This document shows, in pieces, positions 1-8,435 of a stretch of 64,000 bases of DNA (its first letter is position 1; each line of letters begins with the position of its first letter). This stretch comes from Flavobacterium frigoritolerans (GTDB lineage: Bacteria > Bacteroidota > Bacteroidia > Flavobacteriales > Flavobacteriaceae). The notes beneath the pieces are model-generated. The model was not told the origin of the DNA. It saw only the letters and a list, made by a program, of their open reading frames with translations, and ran no database searches. The stretch covers positions 39,268-103,267 of the forward strand of contig NZ_JAOZEV010000018.1 in the NCBI RefSeq assembly GCF_025847275.1, written 5' to 3'. The position numbers and the translations under genes were made by a program.

Positions 1-678
1 TTGTTCTTGTTGTGCTTTAGTTGATTGTTTTTTTAATTGCTTTCCTATCAATGATATGATATATCCAGAAACAGGAATAAAAATAAAAACAAATAAAGTT
101 AATTGAGGACTTATAGCAAGCATGGCGATAATTGTAAATACAATAGTAAGCGGTTCTTTTACGATAAGTTCTAAAATTGCCAGAAATGAAGTTTGTACTT
201 CGTTAACATCACCTGCAATACGAGAAATAACATCACCTTTTCTTTTTTCGGAGAAAAATGATAAAGGTAATTCAAGTGTTTTTTTATACATCGCATTTCG
301 CATATCTCTTAAAACACCATTTCTTAAAAAAGTAATGAAGAACATCGCAAGATAATCACATAGATTTTTTAATAAAAATATCGAAATAATCACTGCTACC
401 ATTATAGATAGTGTGTATCCTACACCATAATTATCGGTTGCCTGTGTGATAAAATAGCTTAAGTAATTTTCGGCATAGTTTTTAAACTCCCAAATACCTT
501 CGTAAACAGGCATTGTGGTGTTCCTTTTTGTTTGGTCAAATAATACCTGAATCATAGGGATTAATGCCATAAACGAAAGCGTGCTAAATAATGCATAAAG
601 AATATTAAACAAAATATTCATGTATGCGTATCTTTTATAAGGGAATATAAAAGGGAGTATTCTTTTGAAATTGTTCAT
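1..678 (-). CDS. ABC exporter, MsbA-like, N-terminal transmembrane part (partial)
   Basis: This is the first 226 codons of a gene that runs off the left edge of the window. The start is the ATG at 678, giving MNNFKRILPFIFPYKRYAYM. The visible part is an exporter-type transmembrane domain. It has alternating hydrophobic helices and the typical intracellular-loop region with the motif LPLSFFSEKRKGDVISRI, followed by an EVQTSF stretch. This pattern is characteristic of MsbA-like lipid or drug exporters (TMD followed by ATPase in one chain). The ATPase half lies outside the window, so the substrate cannot be inferred. Family call is firm; lipid A transport is only a possibility. Confidence 0.88.
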   Translation of the reverse strand, partial: MNNFKRILPFIFPYKRYAYMNILFNILYALFSTLSFMALIPMIQVLFDQTKRNTTMPVYEGIWEFKNYAENYLSYFITQATDNYGVGYTLSIMVAVIISIFLLKNLCDYLAMFFITFLRNGVLRDMRNAMYKKTLELPLSFFSEKRKGDVISRIAGDVNEVQTSFLAILELIVKEPLTIVFTIIAMLAISPQLTLFVFIFIPVSGYIISLIGKQLKKQSTKAQQEQ

Positions 679-729
679 TCAAGATGTTTTTATTTTTTAA
701 ATCAACTTTATAAGTCGGAAGTAAAAAAA

Positions 730-2457
730 TTAATTCAATTGCATCGCAGCGATAATATTTTTTATTTTTTTGTCTAAAATTGCATCAGTAGAATCAAAGT
801 CTTCTACAGAATACAATTCTGTATTTACGCTAATATAAAATTTGATTTTTGGTTCAGTTCCGCTTGGTCTTGCACAAATTTTAGAACCATCCTCAGTATA
901 ATAAATAAGCACATTTGATTTTGGGATAGTCATTTCAGATACTTCGCCACTCAGTAAATTTAATGCTGTAGATGATTGGTAATCTTCTACCATTATTACT
1001 CTTTGTCCATCTATTTCTTTTACAGGATTTTCACGTAAATTAATCATCATTTGGTTAATTTCTTGTAATCCTTCTATTCCTTTTTTGGTTAAAGCAACCA
1101 AGTGTTCTTTGTAAAATCCGTGTTCAACATAAAGATTTAAAAGTTCTTTGTAAACAGAGCTTCCATTTGCTTTTGCTTGAGCGGCCATTTCGCAAATTAG
1201 TAAAGTTGCAGCAACGGCATCTTTATCACGAACAGCGTCTCCAACCATAAAACCAAAGCTTTCTTCTCCACCACCGATAAATTCAAGTTCAGGGAAGTCT
1301 TTGATCATTTTGGCAATCCATTTAAAACCTGTTAAGCCTACTTTGCACTCCACATCATAGCTTGTTGCAAGTTCCATCATCATAGGAGTTGAAACAATAG
1401 TTGATCCTATAAATTGTTTTCCATTGATTTTTCCAGCTTTTTTCCACTCTTGCAATAAGAAAGAAGTCATTAAAATCATGGTTTGGTTTCCATTTAGCAA
1501 AATCATTTCTCCTTCGTTATTGCGTACAGCAACTCCTAGACGATCACAGTCAGGATCTGTACCAACAACAATATCTGAATTTGTTTTATCAGCTAATACC
1601 AATGCCATTGTTAATGCTTCAGGTTCTTCTGGGTTAGGTGATTTTACAGTAGGGAAATCTCCGTTTGGGACAGCCTGTTCAGGTACAATGTGTACATTAG
1701 TATAACCTGCTTGTGATAAAGTAGGAGGGATTGATTTTATAGAAGTTCCATGTAAAGATGTAAAAACGATTTGTAAATCTTCTTTAGCTTCAGCTGGAGT
1801 ATTAAAACTAGCGTTTTCAATAGATGATTTGATAAAAGCATTATCAATCTCTGTATCTATATATTCAATTAATTTTTCATTAGCATGAAATTTAATTTTT
1901 GCATAGTCTAAGCTTTCAATCATCGCAATAATCTCAGCATCCTGCGGAGGAACAATTTGTCCACCATCTTCCCAGTATACTTTATATCCGTTATATTCAG
2001 GCGGGTTATGTGATGCGGTAAGTACAATACCACATTGGCAGCCTAAATGTTTAAGTGCAAAAGATAATTCTGGAGTTGGACGCATATCTGAAAATAAATA
2101 AACGTGAATTCCATTTGCAGAGAAAACGTCGGCAACAACTTTGGCAAGTGTGTTACTGTTGTGACGGCAATCATAAGCAATTGCTACTTTTAGAGCTTGG
2201 TTAGGGAAAACTTTGTGCATATAATCAGAAAGTCCCTGTGTGTTTCTTCCAAGTGTGTATTTATTGATGCGGTTACTACCAACACCCATAATACCACGCA
2301 TTCCACCAGTTCCGAATTCTAGATTTTTATAAAAACTTTCCTCAAGGTCTTTAGGCGATGTTGTCATCATTTCTTTAATCGCCGCTTGTGTTTCATTGTC
2401 AAATGCTGGCGTTAGCCATTCGTTTACAGCAGTTAAAATGTTAGGTGCTATATTCAT
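730..2457 (-). CDS. Phospho-sugar mutase (phosphoglucomutase/phosphomannomutase family)
   Basis: This 575-residue cytosolic enzyme of the alpha-D-phosphohexomutase superfamily interconverts hexose 1- and 6-phosphates. All four active-site elements are visible. The phosphoserine loop TASHNPPEYNGYK is at residues 148-159 (S149 takes the phosphate). The metal loop DPDCDR is at 301-306, the sugar-binding loop GGGEESFG at 395-402, and the phosphate-binding RPSGTEPK at 530-537. The length matches the 570-580 residue PgcA-like branch rather than the shorter ManB/GlmM branch. It would supply sugar phosphates for envelope polysaccharide or glycogen. Glucose versus mannose preference cannot be read from the sequence. 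Confidence 0.95.
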   Translation of the reverse strand: MNIAPNILTAVNEWLTPAFDNETQAAIKEMMTTSPKDLEESFYKNLEFGTGGMRGIMGVGSNRINKYTLGRNTQGLSDYMHKVFPNQALKVAIAYDCRHNSNTLAKVVADVFSANGIHVYLFSDMRPTPELSFALKHLGCQCGIVLTASHNPPEYNGYKVYWEDGGQIVPPQDAEIIAMIESLDYAKIKFHANEKLIEYIDTEIDNAFIKSSIENASFNTPAEAKEDLQIVFTSLHGTSIKSIPPTLSQAGYTNVHIVPEQAVPNGDFPTVKSPNPEEPEALTMALVLADKTNSDIVVGTDPDCDRLGVAVRNNEGEMILLNGNQTMILMTSFLLQEWKKAGKINGKQFIGSTIVSTPMMMELATSYDVECKVGLTGFKWIAKMIKDFPELEFIGGGEESFGFMVGDAVRDKDAVAATLLICEMAAQAKANGSSVYKELLNLYVEHGFYKEHLVALTKKGIEGLQEINQMMINLRENPVKEIDGQRVIMVEDYQSSTALNLLSGEVSEMTIPKSNVLIYYTEDGSKICARPSGTEPKIKFYISVNTELYSVEDFDSTDAILDKKIKNIIAAMQLN

Positions 2458-2536
2458 TTGTATATTGTTTAAAATTGTAAGTCAAAAAATAATAATGCAA
2501 TTTCAGGAGTTAACATTTCGATTTCTCGAAAAAATC

Positions 2537-2638
2537 TCCTGCTTTCCGATAGCTATCGGAAAGTTATGTCTTTATATTTTTAAAGAAAAAAAATAAAGAA
2601 TGCCACTACTTCCCGATAGCTATCGGGATAGGGCTAGG
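2537..2638. repeat. Dispersed structured repeat, copy A
   Basis: This is an intergenic element between the mutase and the glycosyltransferase. Its outer arms are CCT (2538-2540) and AGG (2630-2632). The core is an A/T stem (about 2570-2597) followed by ATGCCACTAC. Both arms carry an extra nested palindrome: TTTCCGATAGCTATCGGAAA at 2543-2562 and TCCCGATAGCTATCGGGA at 2611-2628. It matches copies near 32.7, 36.7 and 53.0 kb in layout (outer arm, CTATATC-like box, variable stem, GATGCCGC-like box, outer arm). Function is unknown. Confidence 0.7.
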
Positions 2639-2645
2639 GTATGTG

Positions 2646-3602
2646 TTAAAAATTTACCTGATTTGCTATTTTATAACGAGCTTCATTATTTTTAGTTCGT
2701 AAAATAATTTCCCCTAAAAATCCAGCAAGAAATAATTGTGTTCCTAATATCATAGTTGTTAATGCGATAAAAAACCAAGGGTTATTCGTCACCAAGTTAT
2801 AACGCATTCCCATATACATATGGTACAATTTGGAAACACCAATATAACCGGCCAGTAAAAAGCCAATTATAAACATAAGCGATCCCATTGCGCCAAATAG
2901 GTGCATTGGTCTTTTTCCGAATCTTGATAAAAACCAAATTGTAATCAAATCCAGGAAACCATTAACAAAGCGCTCCATACCAAATTTGGTTTCGCCATAT
3001 TTACGAGCCTGATGTATAACTACTTTCTCTCCAATTTTATTAAAACCTGCGTTTTTTGCTAAAACAGGAATGTAACGGTGCATTTCGCCTGAAACTTCAA
3101 TGTTCTTAACAACGGCATTTTTGTATGCTTTTAATCCGCAATTAAAATCATTTAATTCAACACCAGAAGTTTTTCTCGCAGCCCAATTAAATAATTTCGA
3201 TGGTAAATTTTTTGCTACAACAGAGTCGTAGCGTTTCTTTTTCCAGCCCGAAACTAAATCAAATTTCTGATTGGTAATCATTTCGTATAATCCAGGGATT
3301 TCATCCGGACTATCTTGTAAATCGGCATCCATAGTAATGATAACATCACCATTTGCTTTGGCAAAACCAGCATGTAAAGCTTGCGATTTACCAAAGTTTT
3401 TCATGAACCGGATTCCTTTTACATTCGGATTTTCATTAGAAAATCCTTCAATAATATTCCAAGAATTATCTGTACTTCCATCATCTACAAAAATGATTTC
3501 ATATGAGTAATTGTTAGATTTCATCACTTTAATGATCCATGTATATAGTTCCGTAAGTGATTCCTCTTCGTTAAGAAGCGGTATAAGTATAGATAAATTC
3601 AT
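2646..3602 (-). CDS. Glycosyltransferase family 2, polyprenyl-phosphate type (DPM1/ArnC-like)
   Basis: This 318-residue enzyme has an N-terminal GT-A domain and two C-terminal membrane helices. The GT2 signatures are VDDGSTDNSW near residue 40, NFGKSQALHAGF near 68-79 and the DADLQDSPDEIP metal motif near 92-103. Hydrophobic segments at about 237-259 and 277-302 anchor it. This architecture transfers a sugar from a nucleotide donor to a polyprenyl phosphate at the inner face of the inner membrane. It starts 5 bases after the stop of the DUF4199 gene, so the two are probably co-transcribed. The sugar donor and the downstream glycan are unknown. Confidence 0.92.
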   Translation of the reverse strand: MNLSILIPLLNEEESLTELYTWIIKVMKSNNYSYEIIFVDDGSTDNSWNIIEGFSNENPNVKGIRFMKNFGKSQALHAGFAKANGDVIITMDADLQDSPDEIPGLYEMITNQKFDLVSGWKKKRYDSVVAKNLPSKLFNWAARKTSGVELNDFNCGLKAYKNAVVKNIEVSGEMHRYIPVLAKNAGFNKIGEKVVIHQARKYGETKFGMERFVNGFLDLITIWFLSRFGKRPMHLFGAMGSLMFIIGFLLAGYIGVSKLYHMYMGMRYNLVTNNPWFFIALTTMILGTQLFLAGFLGEIILRTKNNEARYKIANQVNF

Positions 3603-3607
3603 TTATT

Positions 3608-4141
3608 TTATTCTTGATATGTATTTTTGCTTTTAAAAAAGGCGGCCATAATTAATCCTAATATTGAGTAGCCAACAATACTAAAAACTAATGCTTTTAA
3701 TAACTCAGCAGTAGCATAAGGATTACTTTCTTTCATTTTTGCCATTGTTTCATTTATTACCGATGCAGGTGTTCCGAATTTTTGTAATGTTTCAGCCATA
3801 TATTTTCTGATTAATTCACCCAAAGTGTCTTTTGCACTAGGGTCAATAACGTTAAATAAAATGATATTGAAGAAAGTAGAAATTAGAATCCCTACAAGAA
3901 TGGCAACAAAATAAGTTGTAAATGCATCTTTAAAGGTGAAAATACCTTTTAAATCTTTTTTAGTTTTTGATAATAAAGTAATAGTTATTACTAGAAAAAT
4001 AACAAATGTCATACCTCCAATCCAACCAGAAACGAATAGTTTTAGGTCTATTGAGTACATAATTGCGGTGATTAGGGCTAAAACTACACCTATTATTATA
4101 CCGTAAGTAATTCCATTCTTTTTTATAACTTCATTAATCAT
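3608..4141 (-). CDS. DUF4199 family membrane protein
   Basis: This 177-residue integral membrane protein has about four hydrophobic segments. A short loop, KGIFTFKDAFTTYF, lies between helices two and three, and a soluble, charged stretch lies between helices three and four (roughly 104-140). This layout and the N-terminal pattern (short lead, TYGIIIGVVLALITAIMYSIDL) fit DUF4199, a family of unknown function in Bacteroidota. It lies directly upstream of a GT2 enzyme, a common neighbour. A role in membrane-linked glycan metabolism is guilt by association only. Confidence 0.85.
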   Translation of the reverse strand: MINEVIKKNGITYGIIIGVVLALITAIMYSIDLKLFVSGWIGGMTFVIFLVITITLLSKTKKDLKGIFTFKDAFTTYFVAILVGILISTFFNIILFNVIDPSAKDTLGELIRKYMAETLQKFGTPASVINETMAKMKESNPYATAELLKALVFSIVGYSILGLIMAAFFKSKNTYQE

Positions 4142-4167
4142 AATTTATATGTTTTAAAATTAATCCA

Positions 4168-4175
4168 CAAATATA
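4168..4175 (-). promoter_or_regulatory. Probable -7 element for the DUF4199/GT2 operon
   Basis: On the minus strand this reads TATATTTG, an exact TAnnTTTG Bacteroidota -7 element. It lies 26 bases upstream of the DUF4199 start. No clear TTTG is seen at the -33 position, so the call rests on the -7 element alone. Confidence 0.45.
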
Positions 4176-4242
4176 ACAATTCCCAATATATTCATGGATA
4201 AAAAATGCTTTTCGATTTTAGATAAAAAAAATAGGGTAAAGG

Positions 4243-4272
4243 TTTGTTTATTGAAAAATAATTGTAAATTTG
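4243..4272 (+). promoter_or_regulatory. Bacteroidota-type promoter of rpmE2
   Basis: TTTG at 4243-4246 is followed after 18 bases by TAAATTTG at 4265-4272, a full match to the Bacteroidota primary promoter. Transcription would start near 4279, leaving a leader of about 105 bases before the L31 start codon. Confidence 0.7.
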
Positions 4273-4385
4273 CAAACTGAAATAATTAAAAGTTTTTAAA
4301 CAAAAAGAGTAGTTGCATTTACACCTTTTTCTAACCACGAAGAAGCTTCAAAATTAAAACGCTCCAAACAATAAATAAAAAAAAG

Positions 4386-4637
4386 ATGAAAAAAGGAATT
4401 CACCCAGAAAATTACAGATTAGTTGCTTTCAAAGACATGTCAAATGAAGAAGTTTTTGTTACTAAATCTACTGCAGATACAAAAGAAACAATAACAGTTG
4501 ATGGTGTTGAATATCCACTTGTAAAAATGGAGATCTCTAGAACATCTCACCCTTTTTACACAGGTAAATCTAAACTTATCGATACTGCAGGACGTATTGA
4601 TAAATTCAAAACTAAATACGCTAAACACGCTAAATAA
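4386..4637 (+). CDS. rpmE2: 50S ribosomal protein L31 type B
   Basis: This 83-residue protein begins MKKGIHPENYRLVAFKDMS and contains the SRTSHPFYTGK motif, both typical of bacterial L31. The family's zinc-binding cysteines are absent, since the protein has no cysteine at all. That makes it the zinc-independent type B form, about 80-90 residues long. It is a single-gene unit with its own promoter at 4243-4272 and a strong terminator at 4663-4690. Type B L31 often substitutes for a zinc-containing paralogue during zinc limitation; whether a paralogue exists cannot be seen here. Confidence 0.97.
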   Translation: MKKGIHPENYRLVAFKDMSNEEVFVTKSTADTKETITVDGVEYPLVKMEISRTSHPFYTGKSKLIDTAGRIDKFKTKYAKHAK

Positions 4638-4662
4638 TTTTAGCTCGTTTCTAAATAAATCA

Positions 4663-4690
4663 AAGCCTTCCTTTTTGGAAGGCTTTTTTT
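4663..4690 (+). terminator. Rho-independent terminator after rpmE2
   Basis: AAGCCTTCC (4663-4671) pairs with GGAAGGCTT (4677-4685) around a five-T loop, followed by a T run. It is a classic intrinsic terminator 26 bases after the L31 stop. Confidence 0.9.
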
Positions 4691-4757
4691 GTACATTATA
4701 TTGTCTTAATGCTTGATTAAGAAGTCTTATCATTAAATGAAACAAATAAAATATTTG

Positions 4758-4765
4758 TAACTTTG
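4758..4765 (+). promoter_or_regulatory. Probable -7 element for the GlmU-like gene
   Basis: TAACTTTG matches TAnnTTTG and lies 51 bases upstream of the start codon at 4817. No good -33 element is seen. Confidence 0.4.
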
Positions 4766-4816
4766 GACTCGATAACCAAATCGAGATTTTAAAATATTGT
4801 CAAATTAAATTAATAT

Positions 4817-5992
4817 ATGAATTACATTCTATTCGACGGGCCCGTCCGGAATGCCTTGTTGCCTTTTACGTTTACCCGACCTGTTGCTGATATCTTAATC
4901 GGAATAATGACAATACGTCAAAAATGGGAAATGCATTTAGGATCAACTACAACCACAATAACCGAAGAGTATCTGTCAGAAAAATATCCAATGGTAGAGC
5001 TTGAGGAAAATGTAATGATAAATGCTTCGTTTTTACCAAATTATGACTTAGCAGAACTGGTTTCGGATTTAAAAATTAATCAAGCTATCTTTAAAGGGGA
5101 AGATGTTATTGCTTTTTTTACAAGTGAAAATCAAGAAGAAGTTGATTTTGATACTTATGAAATTATTCAATACAGCGGTAATTGTATAACAGTAGAAAAT
5201 ACTTGGGATATTTTCTCGAAAAATGATGCGGCAATTCGCGAAGATTTTAATTTCTTGACAGAAGACAGGAAATCGCAACCAATCCCTAAAAGCGTAAATA
5301 CTATTGCTCCTGAGAATATATTTATAGAAGAGGGTGCGAAACTTGAGTTTGTTACTTTAAACGCATCTACAGGACCAATATATATAGGTAAAAATGCTGA
5401 GATTATGGAAGGCTCAGTTATTCGTGGACCATTTGCTTTATGTGAAAATGCACAAGTAAAAATGAATGCTAAAGTTTATGGGGCTACAACTGTAGGAGTA
5501 GGTTCTAGAATAGGAGGAGAGGTTAAGAATTCGGTTCTTTTTGCAAATTCAAATAAAGGGCATGACGGATTTTTAGGAGATTCAGTTTTAGGTGAATGGT
5601 GTAATATTGGTGCAGATACTAATAATTCTAACCTAAAAAATAACTATGAGGAAGTGAAATTATGGAGCTATGAAACAGAGGGATTCGCTAAAACCGGACT
5701 TCAGTTTTGTGGTTTAATGATGGGAGATCATAGTAAATGCGGAATTAATACCATGTTTAATACAGGTACAGTAATAGGAGTAAGTGCTAATATTTTTGGT
5801 TCAGGCTTTCCTCGCAACTTTGTGCCAAGTTTTTCTTGGGGTGGGGCAGCAGGTTTTACAACATATGTTACCAAGAAAGCTTTTGAAACTGCAAGATTGG
5901 TTATGGGACGCAGAAATATTGATTTCGATGAAAAAGAAGCTGCAATTTTAGAGCATATTTTTGAAGAAACAAAAAAATGGAGAAAAGACTGA
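4817..5992 (+). CDS. GlmU-like sugar nucleotidyltransferase/acetyltransferase
   Basis: This 391-residue protein belongs to the Bacteroidota alternative GlmU family. The N-terminal half begins NYILFDGPVRNALLPFTFTR, an altered nucleotidyltransferase fold. The C-terminal half is a left-handed beta-helix of hexapeptide repeats (for example IYIGKNAEIMEGSVIRG and the SVLGEWCNIGADTNNSNLKN stretch). The family is annotated as UDP-GlcNAc diphosphorylase/GlcN-1-P acetyltransferase and would feed peptidoglycan and LPS synthesis. The canonical N-terminal GxGTRM loop of E. coli GlmU is missing, as is usual for this branch, so the substrate is inferred. Confidence 0.85.
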   Translation: MNYILFDGPVRNALLPFTFTRPVADILIGIMTIRQKWEMHLGSTTTTITEEYLSEKYPMVELEENVMINASFLPNYDLAELVSDLKINQAIFKGEDVIAFFTSENQEEVDFDTYEIIQYSGNCITVENTWDIFSKNDAAIREDFNFLTEDRKSQPIPKSVNTIAPENIFIEEGAKLEFVTLNASTGPIYIGKNAEIMEGSVIRGPFALCENAQVKMNAKVYGATTVGVGSRIGGEVKNSVLFANSNKGHDGFLGDSVLGEWCNIGADTNNSNLKNNYEEVKLWSYETEGFAKTGLQFCGLMMGDHSKCGINTMFNTGTVIGVSANIFGSGFPRNFVPSFSWGGAAGFTTYVTKKAFETARLVMGRRNIDFDEKEAAILEHIFEETKKWRKD

Positions 5993-6036
5993 ATTTAATT
6001 AGATAATTAGTCAATTTGAAATTAGATAATATAGCG

Positions 6037-6075
6037 AACCCGACAAGTTTTTAAAATTTGTCGGGTTTTTGTTTT
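6037..6075. terminator. Bidirectional terminator
   Basis: AACCCGACAA (6037-6046) pairs with TTGTCGGGTT (6058-6067), with a T run to the right and A-rich sequence to the left. It lies between two convergent genes and can serve both. Confidence 0.8.
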
Positions 6076-6087
6076 TTTAGTTAAATG

Positions 6088-6531
6088 CTATTTATCGATC
6101 TTAGTAAAATCGCCTTTTAGGTTAAATTTTAATTCTAAACCGTTGGTTAGTTTTGTTTCGTAGCCAAAAGTTCCTATTTCTATTTTGGTTATTTTTTCTT
6201 TAGGGAAATTTGTTTTTACATAAGTCGCAATTTTTTTAGGGATAATAGAGCTTGGGATTTTAGCGCTTTTGCCATCAACTTCTTTCCAGTTTCCTTTTTT
6301 ATCAAATTCGATTTCAATTTTATTGTCAAATTGAACTTTGTATTCTGTTGAGAGGATCTCTTTGTCTTGCAGTATGTAGCTGGGCTTTTTAGATCCGAAG
6401 TGAGTCTTTAAGAAATTTTGTGCATTTGCGGGTAAAGCTTCTTTTTTGATTACAGTTTTTTGTGCATTTGCAGAAAGTCCAAATATTAATCCTGCAATAA
6501 GGCAAACTACTAAGTTTAATTTTGTTCTCAT
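6088..6531 (-). CDS. PepSY-like secreted protein
   Basis: This 147-residue protein has a clear Sec signal peptide (MRTKLNLVVCLIAGLIFGLSANA, cleavage after residue 23). Two similar beta-rich repeats of about 55 residues follow. Each has a helix resembling LPANAQNFLKTHF or IPKKIATYVKTNFP and then strands with YKVQFDNKIEIEFDKKGNW or YETKLTNGLELKFNLKGDF. This is the PepSY-like (DUF2874) fold common in the periplasm of Bacteroidota. Binding or inhibitor roles have been proposed for the fold; no ligand can be named. It stands alone, convergent with the GlmU-like gene. Confidence 0.85.
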   Translation of the reverse strand: MRTKLNLVVCLIAGLIFGLSANAQKTVIKKEALPANAQNFLKTHFGSKKPSYILQDKEILSTEYKVQFDNKIEIEFDKKGNWKEVDGKSAKIPSSIIPKKIATYVKTNFPKEKITKIEIGTFGYETKLTNGLELKFNLKGDFTKIDK

Positions 6532-6636
6532 GTTTTTCTGATTTTTAGATTCTTATACAAGGTATGATAAAAAAAATAAAATATGTAAGAAAAATGACGA
6601 AACTTAAAAAACAAAGATGTCAGAGATTTAATTGTA

Positions 6637-6666
6637 TTGTCGAATACTCTAATTAATCTATCTTTG
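6637..6666 (+). promoter_or_regulatory. Promoter of the ABC-F gene
   Basis: TTG at 6637-6639, then 19 bases, then TATCTTTG at 6659-6666, matching the Bacteroidota promoter form. The leader would be about 55 bases. Confidence 0.65.
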
Positions 6667-6726
6667 CACCTCGAAAATTTGGGTTAGCAAATTAACGATT
6701 AACCGAATAAACAAATTCACAGTATA

Positions 6727-8361
6727 ATGATTACAGTTAATGATATTTCAGTTCAGTTTGGAGGAACTACACTTTTTAGCGATGTTTCTTTTGCTATAAA
6801 TGAAAATGATAAAATCGCCCTTATGGGTAAAAATGGTGCGGGAAAATCGACACTTTTAAAAATAATTGCTGGTCAAAGTAAACCTTCTACTGGAAGTATC
6901 TCGGCTCCAAAAGATGCTGTTGTGGCTTATTTGCCTCAGCATTTATTGACCAAAGATGGATCAACTGTAATGGAGGAAGCTTCAAAAGCTTTTGGCGAGA
7001 TTTTTCAAATGAAAGCTGAAATAGATGAGATAAACGAACAATTAACTGTTCGTACTGATTATGAAAGTGATGCTTACATGAAATTAATCGAAAGAGTTTC
7101 GGACTTAAGTGAGAAATTTTATGCGATTGAAGAAGTAAATTATGAAGCTGAAGTTGAGAAAATTTTAGTTGGATTAGGTTTTGAACGTGAAGATTTTACA
7201 CGACAAACTTCTGAGTTTTCTGGAGGATGGAGAATGCGAATTGAATTGGCTAAAATTCTTTTGCGTAAACCAGACTTGATCTTGCTGGATGAGCCAACCA
7301 ATCATATGGATATTGAGAGTATTCAATGGCTAGAGGAGTTTTTAATTAACTCAGCTAAAGCAGTTGTGGTAATTTCGCATGATAGAGCATTTGTAGATAA
7401 TATTACCAATCGTACTATTGAAGTTACAATGGGGAGGATTTATGATTACAAAGCTAAATATTCTCATTATTTAGAGTTAAGAAAAGATCGTCGTATACAC
7501 CAACAAAAGGCATATGATGAACAACAAAAAATGATTGCTGATAACAGAGCATTTATAGATCGTTTTAAAGGAACTTTCTCTAAAACTGATGCAGTTCAGT
7601 CTCGTGTTAAGATGCTGGAAAAATTGGTTATAGTACAGGTTGATGAAGTAGATAATTCGGCACTAAAATTAAAATTTCCTCCAGCAGCACGTTCAGGACA
7701 ATATCCTGTTGTGGTAAAGGATTTGTCAAAATCTTATGGAGATCACGTAGTATTCAAAGATGCTAATGTAGTTATTGAAAGAGGTCAGAAAGTAGCTTTC
7801 GTGGGGAAAAATGGTGAAGGAAAATCGACTATGATTAAAGCCATCATGAAAGAAATTGGAATCGATGAAGGAAGTGTTGATATTGGGCATAATTCGCAAA
7901 TCGGGTATTTTGCTCAGAATCAGGCTTCTTTGTTAGATGAAAATGCTACAATTTTCGAAACTATCGATGCTATTGCTGTTGGAGATGTTAGAACGCAAAT
8001 AAAGAACATTCTTGGGGCTTTTATGTTTCAGGGAGATGATATTACAAAGAAAGTAAAAGTGCTTTCAGGAGGAGAGAAAACGCGTTTGGCAATGATTAAA
8101 TTATTGTTAGAGCCAGTTAACTTATTGATTCTGGATGAGCCTTCGAATCACTTAGACATGAAAACCAAAGATATTATTAAAGATGCTTTACGTGATTTTG
8201 ATGGTACTTTAATCTTGGTTTCTCACGATCGTGATTTCCTTGACGGATTAGCAACTAAGGTTTTTGAGTTTGGAAATAAACGTGTAAAAGAGCATTTTGA
8301 AGATGTTGCTGGTTTCTTAGCGCATAAAAAAATGGACTCAATGAGAGAAATAGAAAAATAG
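6727..8361 (+). CDS. ABC-F family ATPase (ribosome-associated type)
   Basis: This 544-residue cytosolic protein has two ATPase domains and no membrane segment. Domain 1 has Walker A GKNGAGKST at 34-42, signature SGGWRMR and Walker B LILLDEPTNHMD. A charged linker of about 80 residues follows (roughly 235-315). Domain 2 has GKNGEGKST near 360-368, LSGGEKTR and LLILDEPSNHLD. This tandem layout with the linker is diagnostic of ABC-F proteins, which bind the ribosomal E site and affect elongation. It resembles the YbiT/EttA housekeeping branch rather than a resistance factor, but this is not settled by sequence reading. It is monocistronic, with its own promoter and terminator. Confidence 0.95.
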   Translation: MITVNDISVQFGGTTLFSDVSFAINENDKIALMGKNGAGKSTLLKIIAGQSKPSTGSISAPKDAVVAYLPQHLLTKDGSTVMEEASKAFGEIFQMKAEIDEINEQLTVRTDYESDAYMKLIERVSDLSEKFYAIEEVNYEAEVEKILVGLGFEREDFTRQTSEFSGGWRMRIELAKILLRKPDLILLDEPTNHMDIESIQWLEEFLINSAKAVVVISHDRAFVDNITNRTIEVTMGRIYDYKAKYSHYLELRKDRRIHQQKAYDEQQKMIADNRAFIDRFKGTFSKTDAVQSRVKMLEKLVIVQVDEVDNSALKLKFPPAARSGQYPVVVKDLSKSYGDHVVFKDANVVIERGQKVAFVGKNGEGKSTMIKAIMKEIGIDEGSVDIGHNSQIGYFAQNQASLLDENATIFETIDAIAVGDVRTQIKNILGAFMFQGDDITKKVKVLSGGEKTRLAMIKLLLEPVNLLILDEPSNHLDMKTKDIIKDALRDFDGTLILVSHDRDFLDGLATKVFEFGNKRVKEHFEDVAGFLAHKKMDSMREIEK

Positions 8362-8382
8362 TTTTATGTTTTAATAATGAAA

Positions 8383-8417
8383 AACGGCATAAGGATTAGC
8401 TTATGCCGTTTTTTTTT
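8383..8417. terminator. Bidirectional terminator
   Basis: AACGGCATAAG (8383-8393) pairs with CTTATGCCGTT (8400-8410), followed by a run of T. It separates the ABC-F gene from the convergent export operon. Confidence 0.88.
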
Positions 8418-8435
8418 ATCTGATAATTAGGAAGA

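Noticed and set aside
1..678. A truncated pseudogene at the left edge
   Set aside because: The frame is open to the window edge with intact exporter motifs. It is cut by the window, not by mutation.
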